A stretch of 50,370 nt of DNA from Bacillus glycinifermentans (GCF_001042475.2 NZ_LECW02000003.1:1-50370), one strand, 5' to 3'; positions 1 through 8,800 are shown, numbered from the stretch's first letter. Numbers and translations: made by a program. Notes: a model not told the origin generated them from the sequence alone.

Positions 1-84
1 CGGTTCCAGCTGATGCACGGACTGTCTGCTGACGGCATTTATGGGCCGAAAACGAAAGCTAAACTAGAATCTTTATTAAAATAA
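1..84 (+). CDS. C-terminal end of a peptidoglycan-binding (PG_binding_1) protein, partial
   Basis: The reading frame is open from the first base and ends in TAA at 82-84. The last 27 residues contain the pattern DGIYGPKTKAKL, the typical final helix-turn of PG_binding_1 repeats, where D-G-x-x-G-P-x-T is the hallmark. In Bacillus these repeats sit at the C-terminus of cell-wall lytic enzymes such as prophage or mother-cell N-acetylmuramoyl-L-alanine amidases, and they anchor the enzyme to peptidoglycan. The catalytic part lies outside the window, so the enzyme class is an inference from the family. Confidence 0.75.
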   Translation, partial: RFQLMHGLSADGIYGPKTKAKLESLLK

Positions 85-85
85 A

Positions 86-114
86 AAGGGCAGGCGCTAT
101 GCCTGCTCATTTTA
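86..114. terminator. Bidirectional terminator between convergent genes
   Basis: GGGCAGGC and GCCTGCTC form a hairpin (arms about 88-95 and 101-108) with A-rich sequence on the left and T-rich sequence on the right. It can end the peptidoglycan-binding gene from the left. It can also end the minus-strand LXG toxin/immunity operon from the right, where the T-run reads GCCCTTTTT. Confidence 0.65.
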
Positions 115-125
115 AATCATCCTTA

Positions 126-347
126 TTAAATATCAATTTCATCCCAAATCTCTTTAATTTTCTTATTATCTATTGTTCCTTTTTCAAAAAGCTCATCTGT
201 TGTTTTGAAAGATTGTGAATTGCTATCCCTTTCTCTTGTTAAGTACAGACCTTCTTCGTTTTGACTTATCCAATAGCTCTCATCCAAATAGTAGAACTGA
301 AATTCTTCACCCATTTCAATTCTTTCTTTAAACTCTTCAATATTCAT
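126..347 (-). CDS. Probable immunity protein for the upstream LXG toxin
   Basis: A 73-residue acidic protein (start MNIEEFKERIEMG) encoded 18 bp downstream of the LXG toxin gene on the same strand. An AAAGGAGAG ribosome-binding site precedes its ATG. Position, small size and acidity fit the general rule that each LXG toxin is followed by a gene for a cytoplasmic protein that binds and neutralises its C-terminal toxin tip. I do not recognise a named immunity family. Specificity for this toxin is inferred only from adjacency. The terminator at 86-114 follows it, so toxin plus immunity form a two-gene operon. Confidence 0.65.
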   Translation of the reverse strand: MNIEEFKERIEMGEEFQFYYLDESYWISQNEEGLYLTRERDSNSQSFKTTDELFEKGTIDNKKIKEIWDEIDI

Positions 348-365
348 TATTTAAACTCTCCTTTT

Positions 366-1970
366 TTATGGTATACGTTTAAATTTACCATCATCATTCC
401 ATTCAAATACGTGCTCGTGTGGCCATTCTGGATGTTGTTTCGGATTCCCATGATTCGTAAAATCAACATCTCGAACAGCTCGCCCTTCAGAATCATAGTA
501 CCTCCTAGTTTTTACTTCACCTGTTTTTTTATCTACAACATCAACAGATGAGTTAGGAACCCCTTTACCTGGATGTGGTATAGAGGTAGTTGTTGTATGA
601 TTTGGAGAAGGTGTAATATCAATGTTTTTTCCTTTATTTGATGTTACAGTTTGTTTTTTAACATTCCCGGCTTTTTTCACGCTTTTTTCTGCCTTAGAAG
701 CTTTCTCAACCTTTGAAACTTTCTTAGCTGCCTTCTCCCCTTTAATCATTTTAAAAACATATTTTCCGACTTTGGCTAATTTCCCGGCGGGTATCACACT
801 GACACCGTCAATGACTCGATCCCCAGTGGAAATATCTTTTCCTGTATCGGGGTCGATACCAAAAATGGCTCTATAAGCATCTTTGACAATGAAAAGTTCT
901 CCAATTACACCAGTCGAGCTTACCATCTCTCTGGTGTTGTCCCTTATGGTATCCATGATGTTTTTCTCTTTATTTTTCGAAATCCAACGGACAACCTCGT
1001 ACCTTACTTCTCCGCCGGATATGTATTCACGTACAACTTGGCCGTTAGAATAAAGAGTGTATTTTCCGCCTGTGAAGTTTTTACCGGTTCCGATTTCATC
1101 GGTGACGTCCACAGAGCCGATCTTTTTATATCCTTTAATATTATACAATTTACCATTGATGACGCGAATACCTGTGTCTATTTTTTTTGAATGGTCTGCT
1201 TTAGCGACCGTATCAACTTCAGTCTCTTCTTGCTCAGCCAGTTTTTTCAGCATGATTTCCATTGGTGAAGGTTCAACGTTATCTATATCGCCATTCATTC
1301 CGGTAACCTGCTTATTAAACATCAGTTCTTCATCTGACTTTAAAATCGATCCTTTTTGATAGGTGGTAATCTCAATTTTAGGCCCCGTATACATTTTTTC
1401 AAGTCTGGCGATGTATTTTTGCATCGTCTCAAGATCGTTTTCAGCCGTTTTGAGGGCGTTGGTTTGCTCGCGGTCAAACGCATGCAGCTTTTCAAGAGTC
1501 GTGCTGATTTCCTTTAACGCTTTCTGATTTTGTTCATGAAAACCGCTGTCATTCAAATCCGGTAAGTCGACGATATGGCTGACTTTTGCGATCGTGGCGT
1601 TGGTCTTAGAAACTAAATGTTTTGTTGTTCGATCAGCAGCATTTAAGCCATTCTCCAACTCGTGTTCGAGAAAGGACTGTGAAATAAATCCGTTATGGTT
1701 TGGTTCCAGGGAATTCAACGCGCTTTTCATTTTCTTCAGCGTGGAACGGTATTCCTCTATAAAGGTATCATAGAACTGTAGAAAAGGGGTGTGACATTCC
1801 TCGTAAAAGGCGCGGATCGCGTCGCCGCCTTTTCCTTTTAAAGCATCATCAAGTGATGTGATGCCCTCAATGGCTTTTTTGACTTTGGCGAACTCGTCTG
1901 ATTGGTGTTTTAATTGTTCCAGCGTTTGATCAATTGCATGGTGCAACGCCTGAACATCCAGAGTCTTCAT
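366..1970 (-). CDS. LXG-domain polymorphic toxin, type VII secretion effector (YeeF/YobL family)
   Basis: 534 residues. Residues 1 to about 213 form the helical LXG targeting domain of the B. subtilis YeeF/YobL/YqcG/YxiD family (start MKTLDVQALHHAID, ending near YTGPKIEITTYQKGSIL). It is nearly the same as the N-terminus of the second LXG gene at 6200. Residues about 355-410 (GVIGELFIVKDAYRAI, later PAGKLAKVGKYVFK) resemble the pre-toxin TG segment, followed by a Lys/Ala-rich linker. The last 90 residues are the variable toxin tip, with an RRYYDSEGRAVRDVDFTNHG block and an HEHVFEW motif. This resembles polymorphic toxin type 24 (Ntox24), a suspected nuclease, though the family call is from memory. 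Such proteins are exported by the YukE/YueB-type ESX system and act on neighbouring cells. The ATG is preceded by AGAGGAG. Confidence 0.85.
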   Translation of the reverse strand: MKTLDVQALHHAIDQTLEQLKHQSDEFAKVKKAIEGITSLDDALKGKGGDAIRAFYEECHTPFLQFYDTFIEEYRSTLKKMKSALNSLEPNHNGFISQSFLEHELENGLNAADRTTKHLVSKTNATIAKVSHIVDLPDLNDSGFHEQNQKALKEISTTLEKLHAFDREQTNALKTAENDLETMQKYIARLEKMYTGPKIEITTYQKGSILKSDEELMFNKQVTGMNGDIDNVEPSPMEIMLKKLAEQEETEVDTVAKADHSKKIDTGIRVINGKLYNIKGYKKIGSVDVTDEIGTGKNFTGGKYTLYSNGQVVREYISGGEVRYEVVRWISKNKEKNIMDTIRDNTREMVSSTGVIGELFIVKDAYRAIFGIDPDTGKDISTGDRVIDGVSVIPAGKLAKVGKYVFKMIKGEKAAKKVSKVEKASKAEKSVKKAGNVKKQTVTSNKGKNIDITPSPNHTTTTSIPHPGKGVPNSSVDVVDKKTGEVKTRRYYDSEGRAVRDVDFTNHGNPKQHPEWPHEHVFEWNDDGKFKRIP

Positions 1971-1999
1971 GGCATTCTCCTCTAATTCTTTTGGTTACA

Positions 2000-2030
2000 A
2001 TCAGTATAGAGTTTACCACTTTACGGAAAC
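2000..2030 (-). promoter_or_regulatory. Upstream control block shared by both LXG genes
   Basis: Read on the minus strand, the block contains GTGGTAAACTCTATACTG about 30 bases before the LXG start codon. The same block occurs before the second LXG gene (6151-6177), where flanking sequence is much less conserved. TATACT would serve as a -10 box. No convincing -35 hexamer is visible 16-18 bases upstream, so an activator or an unusual promoter is possible. Confidence 0.5.
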
Positions 2031-2307
2031 CAATTGGGGAATAAATCCTGTGAAACCTTGAAAATAAGTCTTTTGGCTCGGGTTATTATTTCTCATTTTT
2101 TATAAGCGGCGGAATTAATGGATTAAAAACATAAAGTAATTATTTGATCAAATATATCCAGACTTTTAAATTGCGAAAAAACTTCCATTCCATTTTTCAA
2201 TAAGATACAATCCTAATTGCACAGACAAAAGTAAACACAATCCTTAGTGATGTGAAGTTTTTAATTTTATTAATAGTGCAACTCTGTATTAAGAAGGGGG
2301 AACAATA

Positions 2308-3593
2308 ATGATTAATACCGTTGCAGAGATGTTGTTAGAAATAAAAAGAAAAGAAGAAGAAGCAATTAAGAAATTTGAAAAAGAGGTAGTGGATTTAAAA
2401 CATCCTACGATTGTTGGGGATATGTATGAAGGAATCGCACAAAAATTACTGAATAAGTCCATTTTTGAAGAATTTGATTTGAGAGTAGTATCTGGACAAA
2501 TTATAAATAAAAATAAAGAAATAAGCCCGCAAATAGATTGTATGATTGTAGAGGGTGAAGGTAAGCAGATACCTAGTACGGATAAATGGATTTATGATAT
2601 ATCACAAGTAATTGCTGTTATTGAAGTAAAGAAAAATTTAAATAAGGGAGATTTAACTGACGCTTATAAGAAAATGGTGAAAATAGAGAGTATGTTGGAT
2701 CCTAGAGATATGAATCGAGGTGAGTTTAAATTATTTAGAGATGCATTTCGTAGTGCAGTAGGAATCGATATTCCAGATCATAGTGAAATATCTAATTATG
2801 ACCTTGTTACAGAAATGATGTATCATAATCTTTTATTGGAAGCTATGAGTCCTTTAAGAATAGTTTTTGGGTTTTATGGATACAAAGATATGAAAAGCCT
2901 AAGAAAAGGTTTTGTAAGATACCTTAAAGAAAATATAAGCTCAGATATTAATCATCCAATTAAAGGATTTGGACCCGGAAACGTCCCTAATTTAATTTTT
3001 ACTCGGAACAGTTCTTTGATTAAGATTAATGGTATTCCTTATCAACCTCATGTAGATAAGAATGGATTTTGGGATTTCTATACTAGTTCTAATTTCAATC
3101 CATTATTCCATTTATTAGAGATATTATGGACAAAATTAAGCTACATGGTATCTCTTCTGATATATTTGGGGAAGATCTTAAAATTGAAGGTCATGTTAGA
3201 TTTTTAAGAGGTAGACCGAAATCACGAGATGGAAAAATTGGATGGGAGTTTGAATATATAGAAGAATTACCGGATGACTTTGAGGCAGATGGGACTGTGT
3301 TTAAAGATTGGGAACCTGAAGAACTAAGTGAAGCAGAACATTTACTTATGGTTTGGCTATGCAATGGAAAATCAATGAATACTAATAGTGAGATATTTCA
3401 TGACTTACTCCAACGATATAATTTAGATGAGTTTAAATTTTTAGCTGGTTTAAAAGCAAAAAAATTAGTTTATAAAGATCGAGAAAATAAATTAAGATTA
3501 CTTACTGATGAATGTGTAGTTGGGATTAAGGAAGGTAAATTATACGCCGGAGAAAATAGAGACGGAAGAATGGAAAGATGGTTGTTGAAATAA
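2308..3593 (+). pseudogene. DUF6602-like putative nuclease, split by a frameshift near 3145
   Basis: Two overlapping reading frames (2308-3207 and 3126-3593) make one protein of about 428 residues when joined. The first begins MINTVAEMLLEI behind AAGGGGGAA and carries PQIDCMIVEG followed 25 residues later by VIAVIEVKKNL. This D...ExK arrangement is typical of PD-(D/E)XK nuclease-like folds and of DUF6602 proteins. The frame is lost around 3140-3150: the first frame drifts into hydrophobic nonsense (SLLIYLGKILKLK), while the other frame reads HGISSDIFGEDLKIEGHVRF. The second part alone has no start of its own that looks used. The gene stands alone between a 330-bp gap and an inverted repeat. 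Function unknown; a defence or accessory nuclease is possible but unproven. Confidence 0.6.
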
Positions 3594-3679
3594 TAATTTT
3601 TTTTACCAAAATCACGACCAAAATTTGACCAAAAAATATTGAGAATCATACAGAATTTATTTCAGATTTAAAATAACAA

Positions 3680-3719
3680 AGCACTGAAAAAGCCTTTGTT
3701 TATAAGGATTTTCAGTGCT
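3680..3719. terminator. Long inverted repeat after the DUF6602-like gene
   Basis: AGCACTGAAAA (3680-3690) and TTTTCAGTGCT (3709-3719) form a perfect 11-bp stem, extended by CCTT/AAGG across one mismatch. There is no T-run directly after it on the plus strand. It may still act as a terminator or as an RNA-stabilising 3' hairpin. Confidence 0.45.
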
Positions 3720-3746
3720 ATACATAGTCTATTTCAATTCGAAATT

Positions 3747-3803
3747 ATGTTCCGCACACAAGTCCATCCTTGGGAGCGCGAGCAGTATATGTCTCAGTAT
3801 TAA
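3747..3803 (+). repeat. Copy 1 of a repeated 18-codon coding remnant (MFRTQVHPWEREQYMSQY)
   Basis: An ATG-to-TAA frame of 18 codons encodes MFRTQVHPWEREQYMSQY. The identical peptide is encoded at 20945-21001 with two synonymous differences (GTC/GTT, CAT/CAC), so it is or was under protein-level selection. Both copies are followed by a terminator-like hairpin. No ribosome-binding site is visible here, so it is more likely the conserved C-terminus of a larger, otherwise lost protein than a working small gene. I do not recognise the parent protein. Confidence 0.6.
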
Positions 3804-3808
3804 TTTTA

Positions 3809-3844
3809 AAACCCCTTGGCACCAGTGGTGTCAGGGGGTTTTTG
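3809..3844 (+). terminator. Terminator of repeat copy 1
   Basis: CCCCTTGGCACC and GGTGTCAGGGGG form an imperfect hairpin followed by a T-run (GTTTTTG). An equivalent hairpin follows repeat copy 2 at 21009-21046, and weak similarity continues for about 50 bases beyond both. Confidence 0.7.
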
Positions 3845-3934
3845 ATTTGTGGGCATTTTCAATATTTCAAGATGAAATAATAGTCATGCATAGTAGAAAA
3901 ATTACTTTTGGAAAAAAGTATCGGTTTTAATGGA

Positions 3935-4330
3935 GACATGACCGGACCCGAAAGATCAAAGTAAATGGGTGACTTTGTACGGTGCTGTTACTGATCCAGC
4001 CAGCTGCCGTGAGCATGACGTTAAGGAATTTTCAGAGATTATAGAGCGCCATGGTTTATGGGATACCGGAATCGAAACATTCGCCGAAGCTGTCAGAGAA
4101 ACTGACCACCAATGGCCATTTCGGACCACAGCGTTTATCGAGGGTGAAATAAATGGGGGTAGTCAGAAACTTTAGATTAGGGGATTTTGCATACATTAAA
4201 ACCGAACGTGAGTTTGTTTTGGTTATGAAAAATAAAATAATGGTCCTTATGATAACAGCAAGTTTAAAGCCATGTTGTATGCGTTGGAATAGGCTTAGAA
4301 GTAATAACTGGTAATGAAACATCGAGTTAT
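3935..4330 (+). pseudogene. Degenerate coding remnants, family unknown
   Basis: A protein-like stretch reads WVTLYGAVTDPASCREHDV through AEAVRETDHQWPFRTTAF (about 3963-4145). It is followed in a shifted frame by RNFRLGDFAYIKTEREFVLV (about 4160-4225) and then by stop codons. Neither part has a credible start with a ribosome-binding site. Composition and residue patterns look like once-real proteins. The second fragment loosely recalls small accessory proteins of LXG loci, but I cannot assign it. Confidence 0.35.
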
Positions 4331-4400
4331 TCGCTCGAATAGGAAGGACTGATGGGGAATTAAGGTTTTGAAAATAAAGAAGAAGGGGAGCCCTCTTCTT

Positions 4401-4670
4401 TTAATTAATCCATCCTTCATAAGTCGCACGATAGAATCCTTCGACAATCTTTACTGATTTAAGGTAATAAGTAACACCGCCCTTAACGGTTGTGTTTGGG
4501 ATATCCCATCTGTGAAGAAAATCTTGTGTGAAAGAATCTTTTATTGCTTGTGTAGAAACTTCTGTTTGTGTTGGGGGAATAGTTGAATTATTAGGACTGG
4601 CAGCGAAAGCAGGAGCTGCTGAAACAAGTAAAGCAAGCGACAAGGCAGAAACAGTTAAAACTTTTTTCAT
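4401..4670 (-). CDS. Small secreted protein of unknown function
   Basis: 89 residues starting MKKVLTVSALSLALLVSAA. A lysine-rich n-region, a leucine/alanine core and an AFA-AS junction give a clear Sec signal peptide cleaved after about residue 23. The mature part is about 66 residues and contains no cysteine, so it is not a lipoprotein. AAAGGAGTG precedes the ATG at the right distance. It stands alone, with no co-oriented partner. Several secreted Bacillus peptides of this size are known, but I recognise no specific family here. Confidence 0.7.
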   Translation of the reverse strand: MKKVLTVSALSLALLVSAAPAFAASPNNSTIPPTQTEVSTQAIKDSFTQDFLHRWDIPNTTVKGGVTYYLKSVKIVEGFYRATYEGWIN

Positions 4671-4901
4671 TTTAAAACACTCCTTTTATTTTTTTAATAC
4701 AACTGTATTATTACATGCATTGTTAAATTTGTCCAAGGAATTTTATGTTAAGGATTTGTGAACGTTTATTTTTGATCGTCAAAAGCTTCCTTGAATGCAA
4801 TTTACACCAGATGCATTTCTTTATATTGAGAGATGCTTTTTCTAAAATCAAAAGATTTTTTACCTAACAATAAAAAAATAATAGAAAAAGATAAAAATTT
4901 A

Positions 4902-4930
4902 TTGCAAAACGATAAAATGTGCATTAAAAT
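4902..4930 (+). promoter_or_regulatory. Sigma-A-type promoter of the DUF2975/HTH operon
   Basis: TTGCAA (4902-4907) and TAAAAT (4925-4930) are separated by 17 bases, 32 bases before the ATG at 4963. The region around is very A-rich. Confidence 0.65.
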
Positions 4931-4962
4931 CAAAATAACAATCATCAAGTGAGGTGCTTTTT

Positions 4963-5439
4963 ATGAAAAAGGGAACGACGTTGTTTTTAAAATTAGCTGT
5001 TTTTCTAATTGGAACTCCAGTTCTTGCTTTGTGTATCCTTGGGTTGCCTTGGCTAGTTAAACATCCAGTAAATCCAGATTATACTCATATCCTTTATCCT
5101 ATTTTAATCGGTATGTATGTTTCAGTGATCCCGTTTTTCGTTGCGTTGTATCAGGCTTTTAAACTCTTAAGCTATATTGACAGGAACCAAGCTTTCTCTG
5201 AATTGTCTGTTAAAGCTCTAAAGAATATCAAATTCTGTGCAATGACATTCAGTGGTTTGTATGTGGTAATTATGCCATTTGTTTATCTCTTGGCAGAGCT
5301 GGACGATGCCCCCGGTATCATACTAATCGGAATGGTCATGATTTTTGCATCAATGGTGATTGCGGTCTTTGCTGCCGTCCTTCAAGTGCTTTTAAAAGAT
5401 GCTATAGATATAAAATCAGAAAATGATTTAACGGTCTGA
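4963..5439 (+). CDS. DUF2975-family integral membrane protein (YoaS-like)
   Basis: 158 residues from the ATG at 4963, which is preferred to the GTG at 4954 because GAGGTG then lies at proper distance as ribosome-binding site. Four hydrophobic segments are visible (near residues 8-28, 45-65, 85-105 and 115-140). A polar loop LLSYIDRNQAFSE lies between the second and third, which is the DUF2975 signature region. The next gene is an HTH regulator starting 10 bp downstream. This DUF2975 plus small Xre-type regulator pair matches the B. subtilis yoaS-yozG arrangement. The function of the membrane partner is not established. Confidence 0.8.
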   Translation: MKKGTTLFLKLAVFLIGTPVLALCILGLPWLVKHPVNPDYTHILYPILIGMYVSVIPFFVALYQAFKLLSYIDRNQAFSELSVKALKNIKFCAMTFSGLYVVIMPFVYLLAELDDAPGIILIGMVMIFASMVIAVFAAVLQVLLKDAIDIKSENDLTV

Positions 5440-5449
5440 GGTGAATATT

Positions 5450-5671
5450 ATGGCAATTATAATCAATATTGATGTAATGCTGGCCAAAAGGAAAATGAGC
5501 GTCACAGAACTTTCGGAGAGGGTCGGAATAACGATGGCGAACCTTTCCATATTGAAAAATGGAAAGGCTAAGGCAATTCGATTATCAACTTTAGAGGCGA
5601 TTTGTAAGGCTTTAGAGTGTCAACCCGGAGATATTTTAGAATACCGAAGTGATGAAGACACGAAAAGATAA
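5450..5671 (+). CDS. Small Xre-family helix-turn-helix regulator (YozG-like)
   Basis: 73 residues from ATG 5450, with TGAGGTG upstream overlapping the previous stop. Residues about 13-60 form a Cro/C1-type HTH (VTELSERVGITMANLSILKN, then LSTLEAICKALECQPGDI, the standard end of the Xre fold). The family binds DNA as dimers. Pairing with a DUF2975 membrane protein suggests that it controls its own operon, possibly with activity modulated by the membrane partner; this is inference. A strong terminator follows immediately. Confidence 0.85.
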   Translation: MAIIINIDVMLAKRKMSVTELSERVGITMANLSILKNGKAKAIRLSTLEAICKALECQPGDILEYRSDEDTKR

Positions 5672-5676
5672 TAAAG

Positions 5677-5710
5677 AACGCTCAGATTTTTTAGATCCGA
5701 GCGTTTTTCT
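5677..5710 (+). terminator. Rho-independent terminator of the DUF2975/HTH operon
   Basis: AACGCTC and GAGCGTT form a stem, with further GAT/ATC pairing inside, followed by TTTTTC. Confidence 0.85.
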
Positions 5711-6150
5711 ATGCAAATTATGTTTTCACCTGGTCAATTCGGTTTCTAATTGTAGGTTTAGCAGTGCCTGATACGAATGGGCGCGGCATTTCAGATATGT
5801 TAGGGGATATCTGAGGGGGAATCAATTGAGCTGACAAACTTTCCGATTTTTTATTGTATCGGCTTTTATAAAAAGGAAAACGGGGCCCGCCGGTTCGGGA
5901 AAGTTTATATCCAGCAATATCAATAAGAGGTGTTTTAGACAACTGAAAAATATCAGGTGTTTATTGCTGGATAGTCATGTTGAATTTTTGCTGAAAGACT
6001 CATGGAACGATCCTATCTGTATTGGCAAGAAGACAGTCAGAAATTGACTGCCTTTCTTTTTAACTCTAAAAGAATTTGGATTTTTAGGCCTGATCCATTA
6101 GATTCATTTTTGTGGATGTCCAGGGTTTATTCGCCAATTATCTTCTATAA

Positions 6151-6177
6151 AGTGGTAAACTCTATACTGATTGTAAC
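6151..6177 (+). promoter_or_regulatory. Upstream control block of the second LXG gene
   Basis: The block contains AGTGGTAAACTCTATACTG, identical to that before the first LXG gene, 23 bases before the ATG at 6200. TATACT (6163-6168) is the probable -10. Conservation of this block between two otherwise diverging upstream regions suggests shared control of both toxins. Confidence 0.55.
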
Positions 6178-6199
6178 TTTAGTATTAGAGGAGAATGTC

Positions 6200-8053
6200 A
6201 TGAAAACTTTGGACGTTCAGGCGTTGCACAAAGCAATTGACCATACGCTGGAACAGTTAAAAAAGCAATCGGATGAAATGGCTAAAGTCAAAAAAAGCGT
6301 TGAAGCCATCACATCCCTTGACGATGCCTTAAAAGGAAAAGGCGGAGACGCGATTCGTGCTTTCTACGAAGAATGCCACACTCCGTTTCTTCAGTTCTAT
6401 GAAACTTTCATTGACGAATATGAATCAGCACTGAAAAAAATTAAAAATGCACTGAATTCCCTTGAACCGAATCACAACGGATATATATCGCAGACCTTTC
6501 TCGAACACGATCTGGAACAAGGTTTAAACGCGGCTGATCGAACAACAAAACATTTGGTTTCCAAAGCCAACGCCGCGATTGCAAAAGTCAGACATATTGT
6601 CGATCTTCCAGATTTGAACGACAACGACTTTCACGAACAAAATAGAAAAGCATTGACTAACATCAATCAGACGATTGAAAAGCTGCATACGTTTGACAGG
6701 GAGCAGACAAACGCCCTCAAAACGGCTGAAAACGATCTTGAGACGATGCAACAATACATAAAAAGACTTGAAAAAATGTATACGGGGCCTAAAATTGAAA
6801 TTGCCACCTATCAAAAAGGATCGATTTTAAAACCGGATGAGTTGGATGCTTTGAGCGGGAATCAAGAGGCAGCGATGGGAGTCATGTTGGATAAGCTTGA
6901 TAAGAGATCAAAGCTTGAAAAAGAGATTAGTGAAGTTAGCGAACATGATGTTAAAATGTACAAGTTAAAGAAAAAGCTCGAAAACGCATCCAATTCAGAG
7001 GAATACATTAAGATTGCTAAAGAGATTGGGTATGAAAATCTAGATTCAGATCAGAAGCTATATTTATGGCTGCTGGAGAAAAAGAAGTACGTAGAGTCCG
7101 ATCCGATTGGATTTGTTGACGGAGTAAAAGATAATCTCGTCGATACGGGCGTTGGTTTATGGGATGCTGTAACCCATCCTATGGAAACACTTGAGGGCAT
7201 CGGCAATGCGATCATTCACCCCGTAGATACCTTTAACATTATAAAAAAGGATATTGAAGAATCCTTTGAACGAGATGTGATCAATGGTGATTCCTACAGT
7301 AGAAGCCATTGGTTCGGATATGCCCTTACAACGGTGGGAACATCGATAGTAGGCACAAAAGGAACAGACAAATTAAGCAAAGTATCGAAAGCCGGGAAAA
7401 TCGGGAAAGCTGGATCTAAAGTAAAGGCAGCTTCTAAAAAAGCAGTGAGCAAAACGATTAAGGTTTCGAAAGAAGCTGTGGAAAAAAGCGTAGCGTCTTT
7501 CCAAAAAACGATGCAAAGGGTCGCTTCCAAAGTAAAAGGGATTCATATACACAATCCTTTTGAGCCACAAGTTCAGTTGGCTGGTGGGGGGAAAGTACCT
7601 TATAATGCTATTGATGGTGAAAACTTTAAAGACACCCTTATTCGGCGTATAAAGGAACTTGCTGATGTTGAGAAAGGCGATATCAGAATAAATAAAGCTA
7701 CTTCCGAAAAAGTCGTTAATGCCTTGTCTAATTTCAAAAGCAGAAAAATGACATTTGGAAATCAACGGTTCTTACTAGATAAAAAAGGGATGAAGCATAT
7801 TTTGGAAAGACATCATCCTGAATATTGGGACGGATCAGTTAAAACGACACAGTCTTTTTTCAAGAAGGATTTGTCTATAGAAGACATAGCTAATGCGATA
7901 GAATCTATTTTAAAACAAAACCGAGGGGTTTTGACTGAAAAAGACTTTAGGGGAACAACAGGTAAGCAGCAAATAACAGGAACGTATAACGGAGTAAAAT
8001 ATGTAGTTGGTTTTAAAAAAGGACGAATAGGTCAATTCTATCCAGTAGAGTAG
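6200..8053 (+). CDS. LXG-domain polymorphic toxin with EndoU-like C-terminal tip
   Basis: 617 residues from ATG 6200. The AGAGGAG site, and the match of MKTLDVQALHKAID to the other LXG protein, decide this start over the longer open frame upstream. Residues 1 to about 213 are the LXG domain; residues 300-345 (GLWDAVTHPMETLEGIGNAI) are an amphipathic mid-region; about 395-445 is a Lys-rich linker. The toxin tip begins after IHIHNPF (about residue 448). It carries GMKHILERHHPEYWDG, SFFKKDLSIEDIANAIESIL, TGKQQITGTYNGVKYVVGF and a final GQFYP. This pattern of an early His motif, a later T-G-x-Y strand and a terminal Tyr fits bacterial EndoU-type (BECR-fold) RNases, although that call is from memory. 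The immunity gene follows with no gap. Confidence 0.85.
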   Translation: MKTLDVQALHKAIDHTLEQLKKQSDEMAKVKKSVEAITSLDDALKGKGGDAIRAFYEECHTPFLQFYETFIDEYESALKKIKNALNSLEPNHNGYISQTFLEHDLEQGLNAADRTTKHLVSKANAAIAKVRHIVDLPDLNDNDFHEQNRKALTNINQTIEKLHTFDREQTNALKTAENDLETMQQYIKRLEKMYTGPKIEIATYQKGSILKPDELDALSGNQEAAMGVMLDKLDKRSKLEKEISEVSEHDVKMYKLKKKLENASNSEEYIKIAKEIGYENLDSDQKLYLWLLEKKKYVESDPIGFVDGVKDNLVDTGVGLWDAVTHPMETLEGIGNAIIHPVDTFNIIKKDIEESFERDVINGDSYSRSHWFGYALTTVGTSIVGTKGTDKLSKVSKAGKIGKAGSKVKAASKKAVSKTIKVSKEAVEKSVASFQKTMQRVASKVKGIHIHNPFEPQVQLAGGGKVPYNAIDGENFKDTLIRRIKELADVEKGDIRINKATSEKVVNALSNFKSRKMTFGNQRFLLDKKGMKHILERHHPEYWDGSVKTTQSFFKKDLSIEDIANAIESILKQNRGVLTEKDFRGTTGKQQITGTYNGVKYVVGFKKGRIGQFYPVE

Positions 8054-8590
8054 GTGAAAATTTTGTTTTATATTAATACATTAATTCGTAGACCAGATAA
8101 AACAATTACTGATTTATCGATATTGAAATCAAAGCAAAATGATTATTTTGTAGATATTAATAACATGAATGATTTAAAAAGTATTGAACATATATTGGAT
8201 TTTGACTATCTTGAAGGCGCAATAATAATAAAATTTAATGATCAAATTTTGATGGATGTAACCACATGGGATTTAGTTGATGATTTGTGGGCATATTTAT
8301 TAAATGTAATCGAGAATGTTTTGAACACAGGATATGGTGAAACTTACTTTCCAGATCAGCCGTTACGTTTAAGTATGCGATCATTAGCTAATGATTTATT
8401 ACTTTTTGAATTAGATGCTCCTACTCAAGTTAAAGCTGCCGTACCTAAAAGAGACTTCCTTCTTGCTTTAATTGAAGGGGCGGACTATTTTTTTGAAAAA
8501 ATGAATGAATCCTATGTTAATAACGTAGATTATAATGGTGAAATTGATATGATTGAGTCTTTGAGAAAAAAATTCCTTGCTGATATTTAA
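8054..8590 (+). CDS. Probable immunity protein for the EndoU-like LXG toxin
   Basis: 178 residues starting at a GTG directly after the toxin stop codon (TAG-GTG), which indicates translational coupling. The protein is acidic and soluble-looking, with a conserved-looking core ETYFPDQPLRLSMRS followed by DFLLALIEGADYFF. I do not recognise a named immunity family. The assignment rests on its direct coupling to the toxin gene. The terminator at 8689-8717 closes the operon. Confidence 0.7.
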   Translation: MKILFYINTLIRRPDKTITDLSILKSKQNDYFVDINNMNDLKSIEHILDFDYLEGAIIIKFNDQILMDVTTWDLVDDLWAYLLNVIENVLNTGYGETYFPDQPLRLSMRSLANDLLLFELDAPTQVKAAVPKRDFLLALIEGADYFFEKMNESYVNNVDYNGEIDMIESLRKKFLADI

Positions 8591-8688
8591 AATACACCTC
8601 CCATAAATTAGATAAGTGTTTCGGTGGTTTGTCCGAAAGATGTTGGTCATAAACTATATATTATTCTGAAAGAAATTTTAATGGGGTA

Positions 8689-8717
8689 CAAAGGCTCTCT
8701 GGAAAGAGAGCTTTTTC
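8689..8717 (+). terminator. Terminator after the toxin/immunity operon
   Basis: GGCTCTCT and AGAGAGC form a tight hairpin with loop GGAA, followed by TTTTTC. Confidence 0.8.
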
Positions 8718-8800
8718 TTTTGGGCTGTGGATGAGATTGATCAGATCTAAACCATGTCCAACAAAGTTATATACTATGTGTGTTAGGAGGTAATAATGTA

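Noticed and set aside
5718..5942. Minus-strand frame of 74 codons (MSKTPLIDIAGYKLSRTGG)
   Set aside because: No ribosome-binding site, no recognisable domain, and it lies in the untranslated region before the second LXG gene. It is probably chance, although a decayed gene cannot be fully excluded.
6002..6199. Extension of the second LXG protein by 66 residues upstream
   Set aside because: The open frame continues, but AGAGGAG and the match to the other LXG protein place the start at 6200, and the shared promoter block lies inside the extension.
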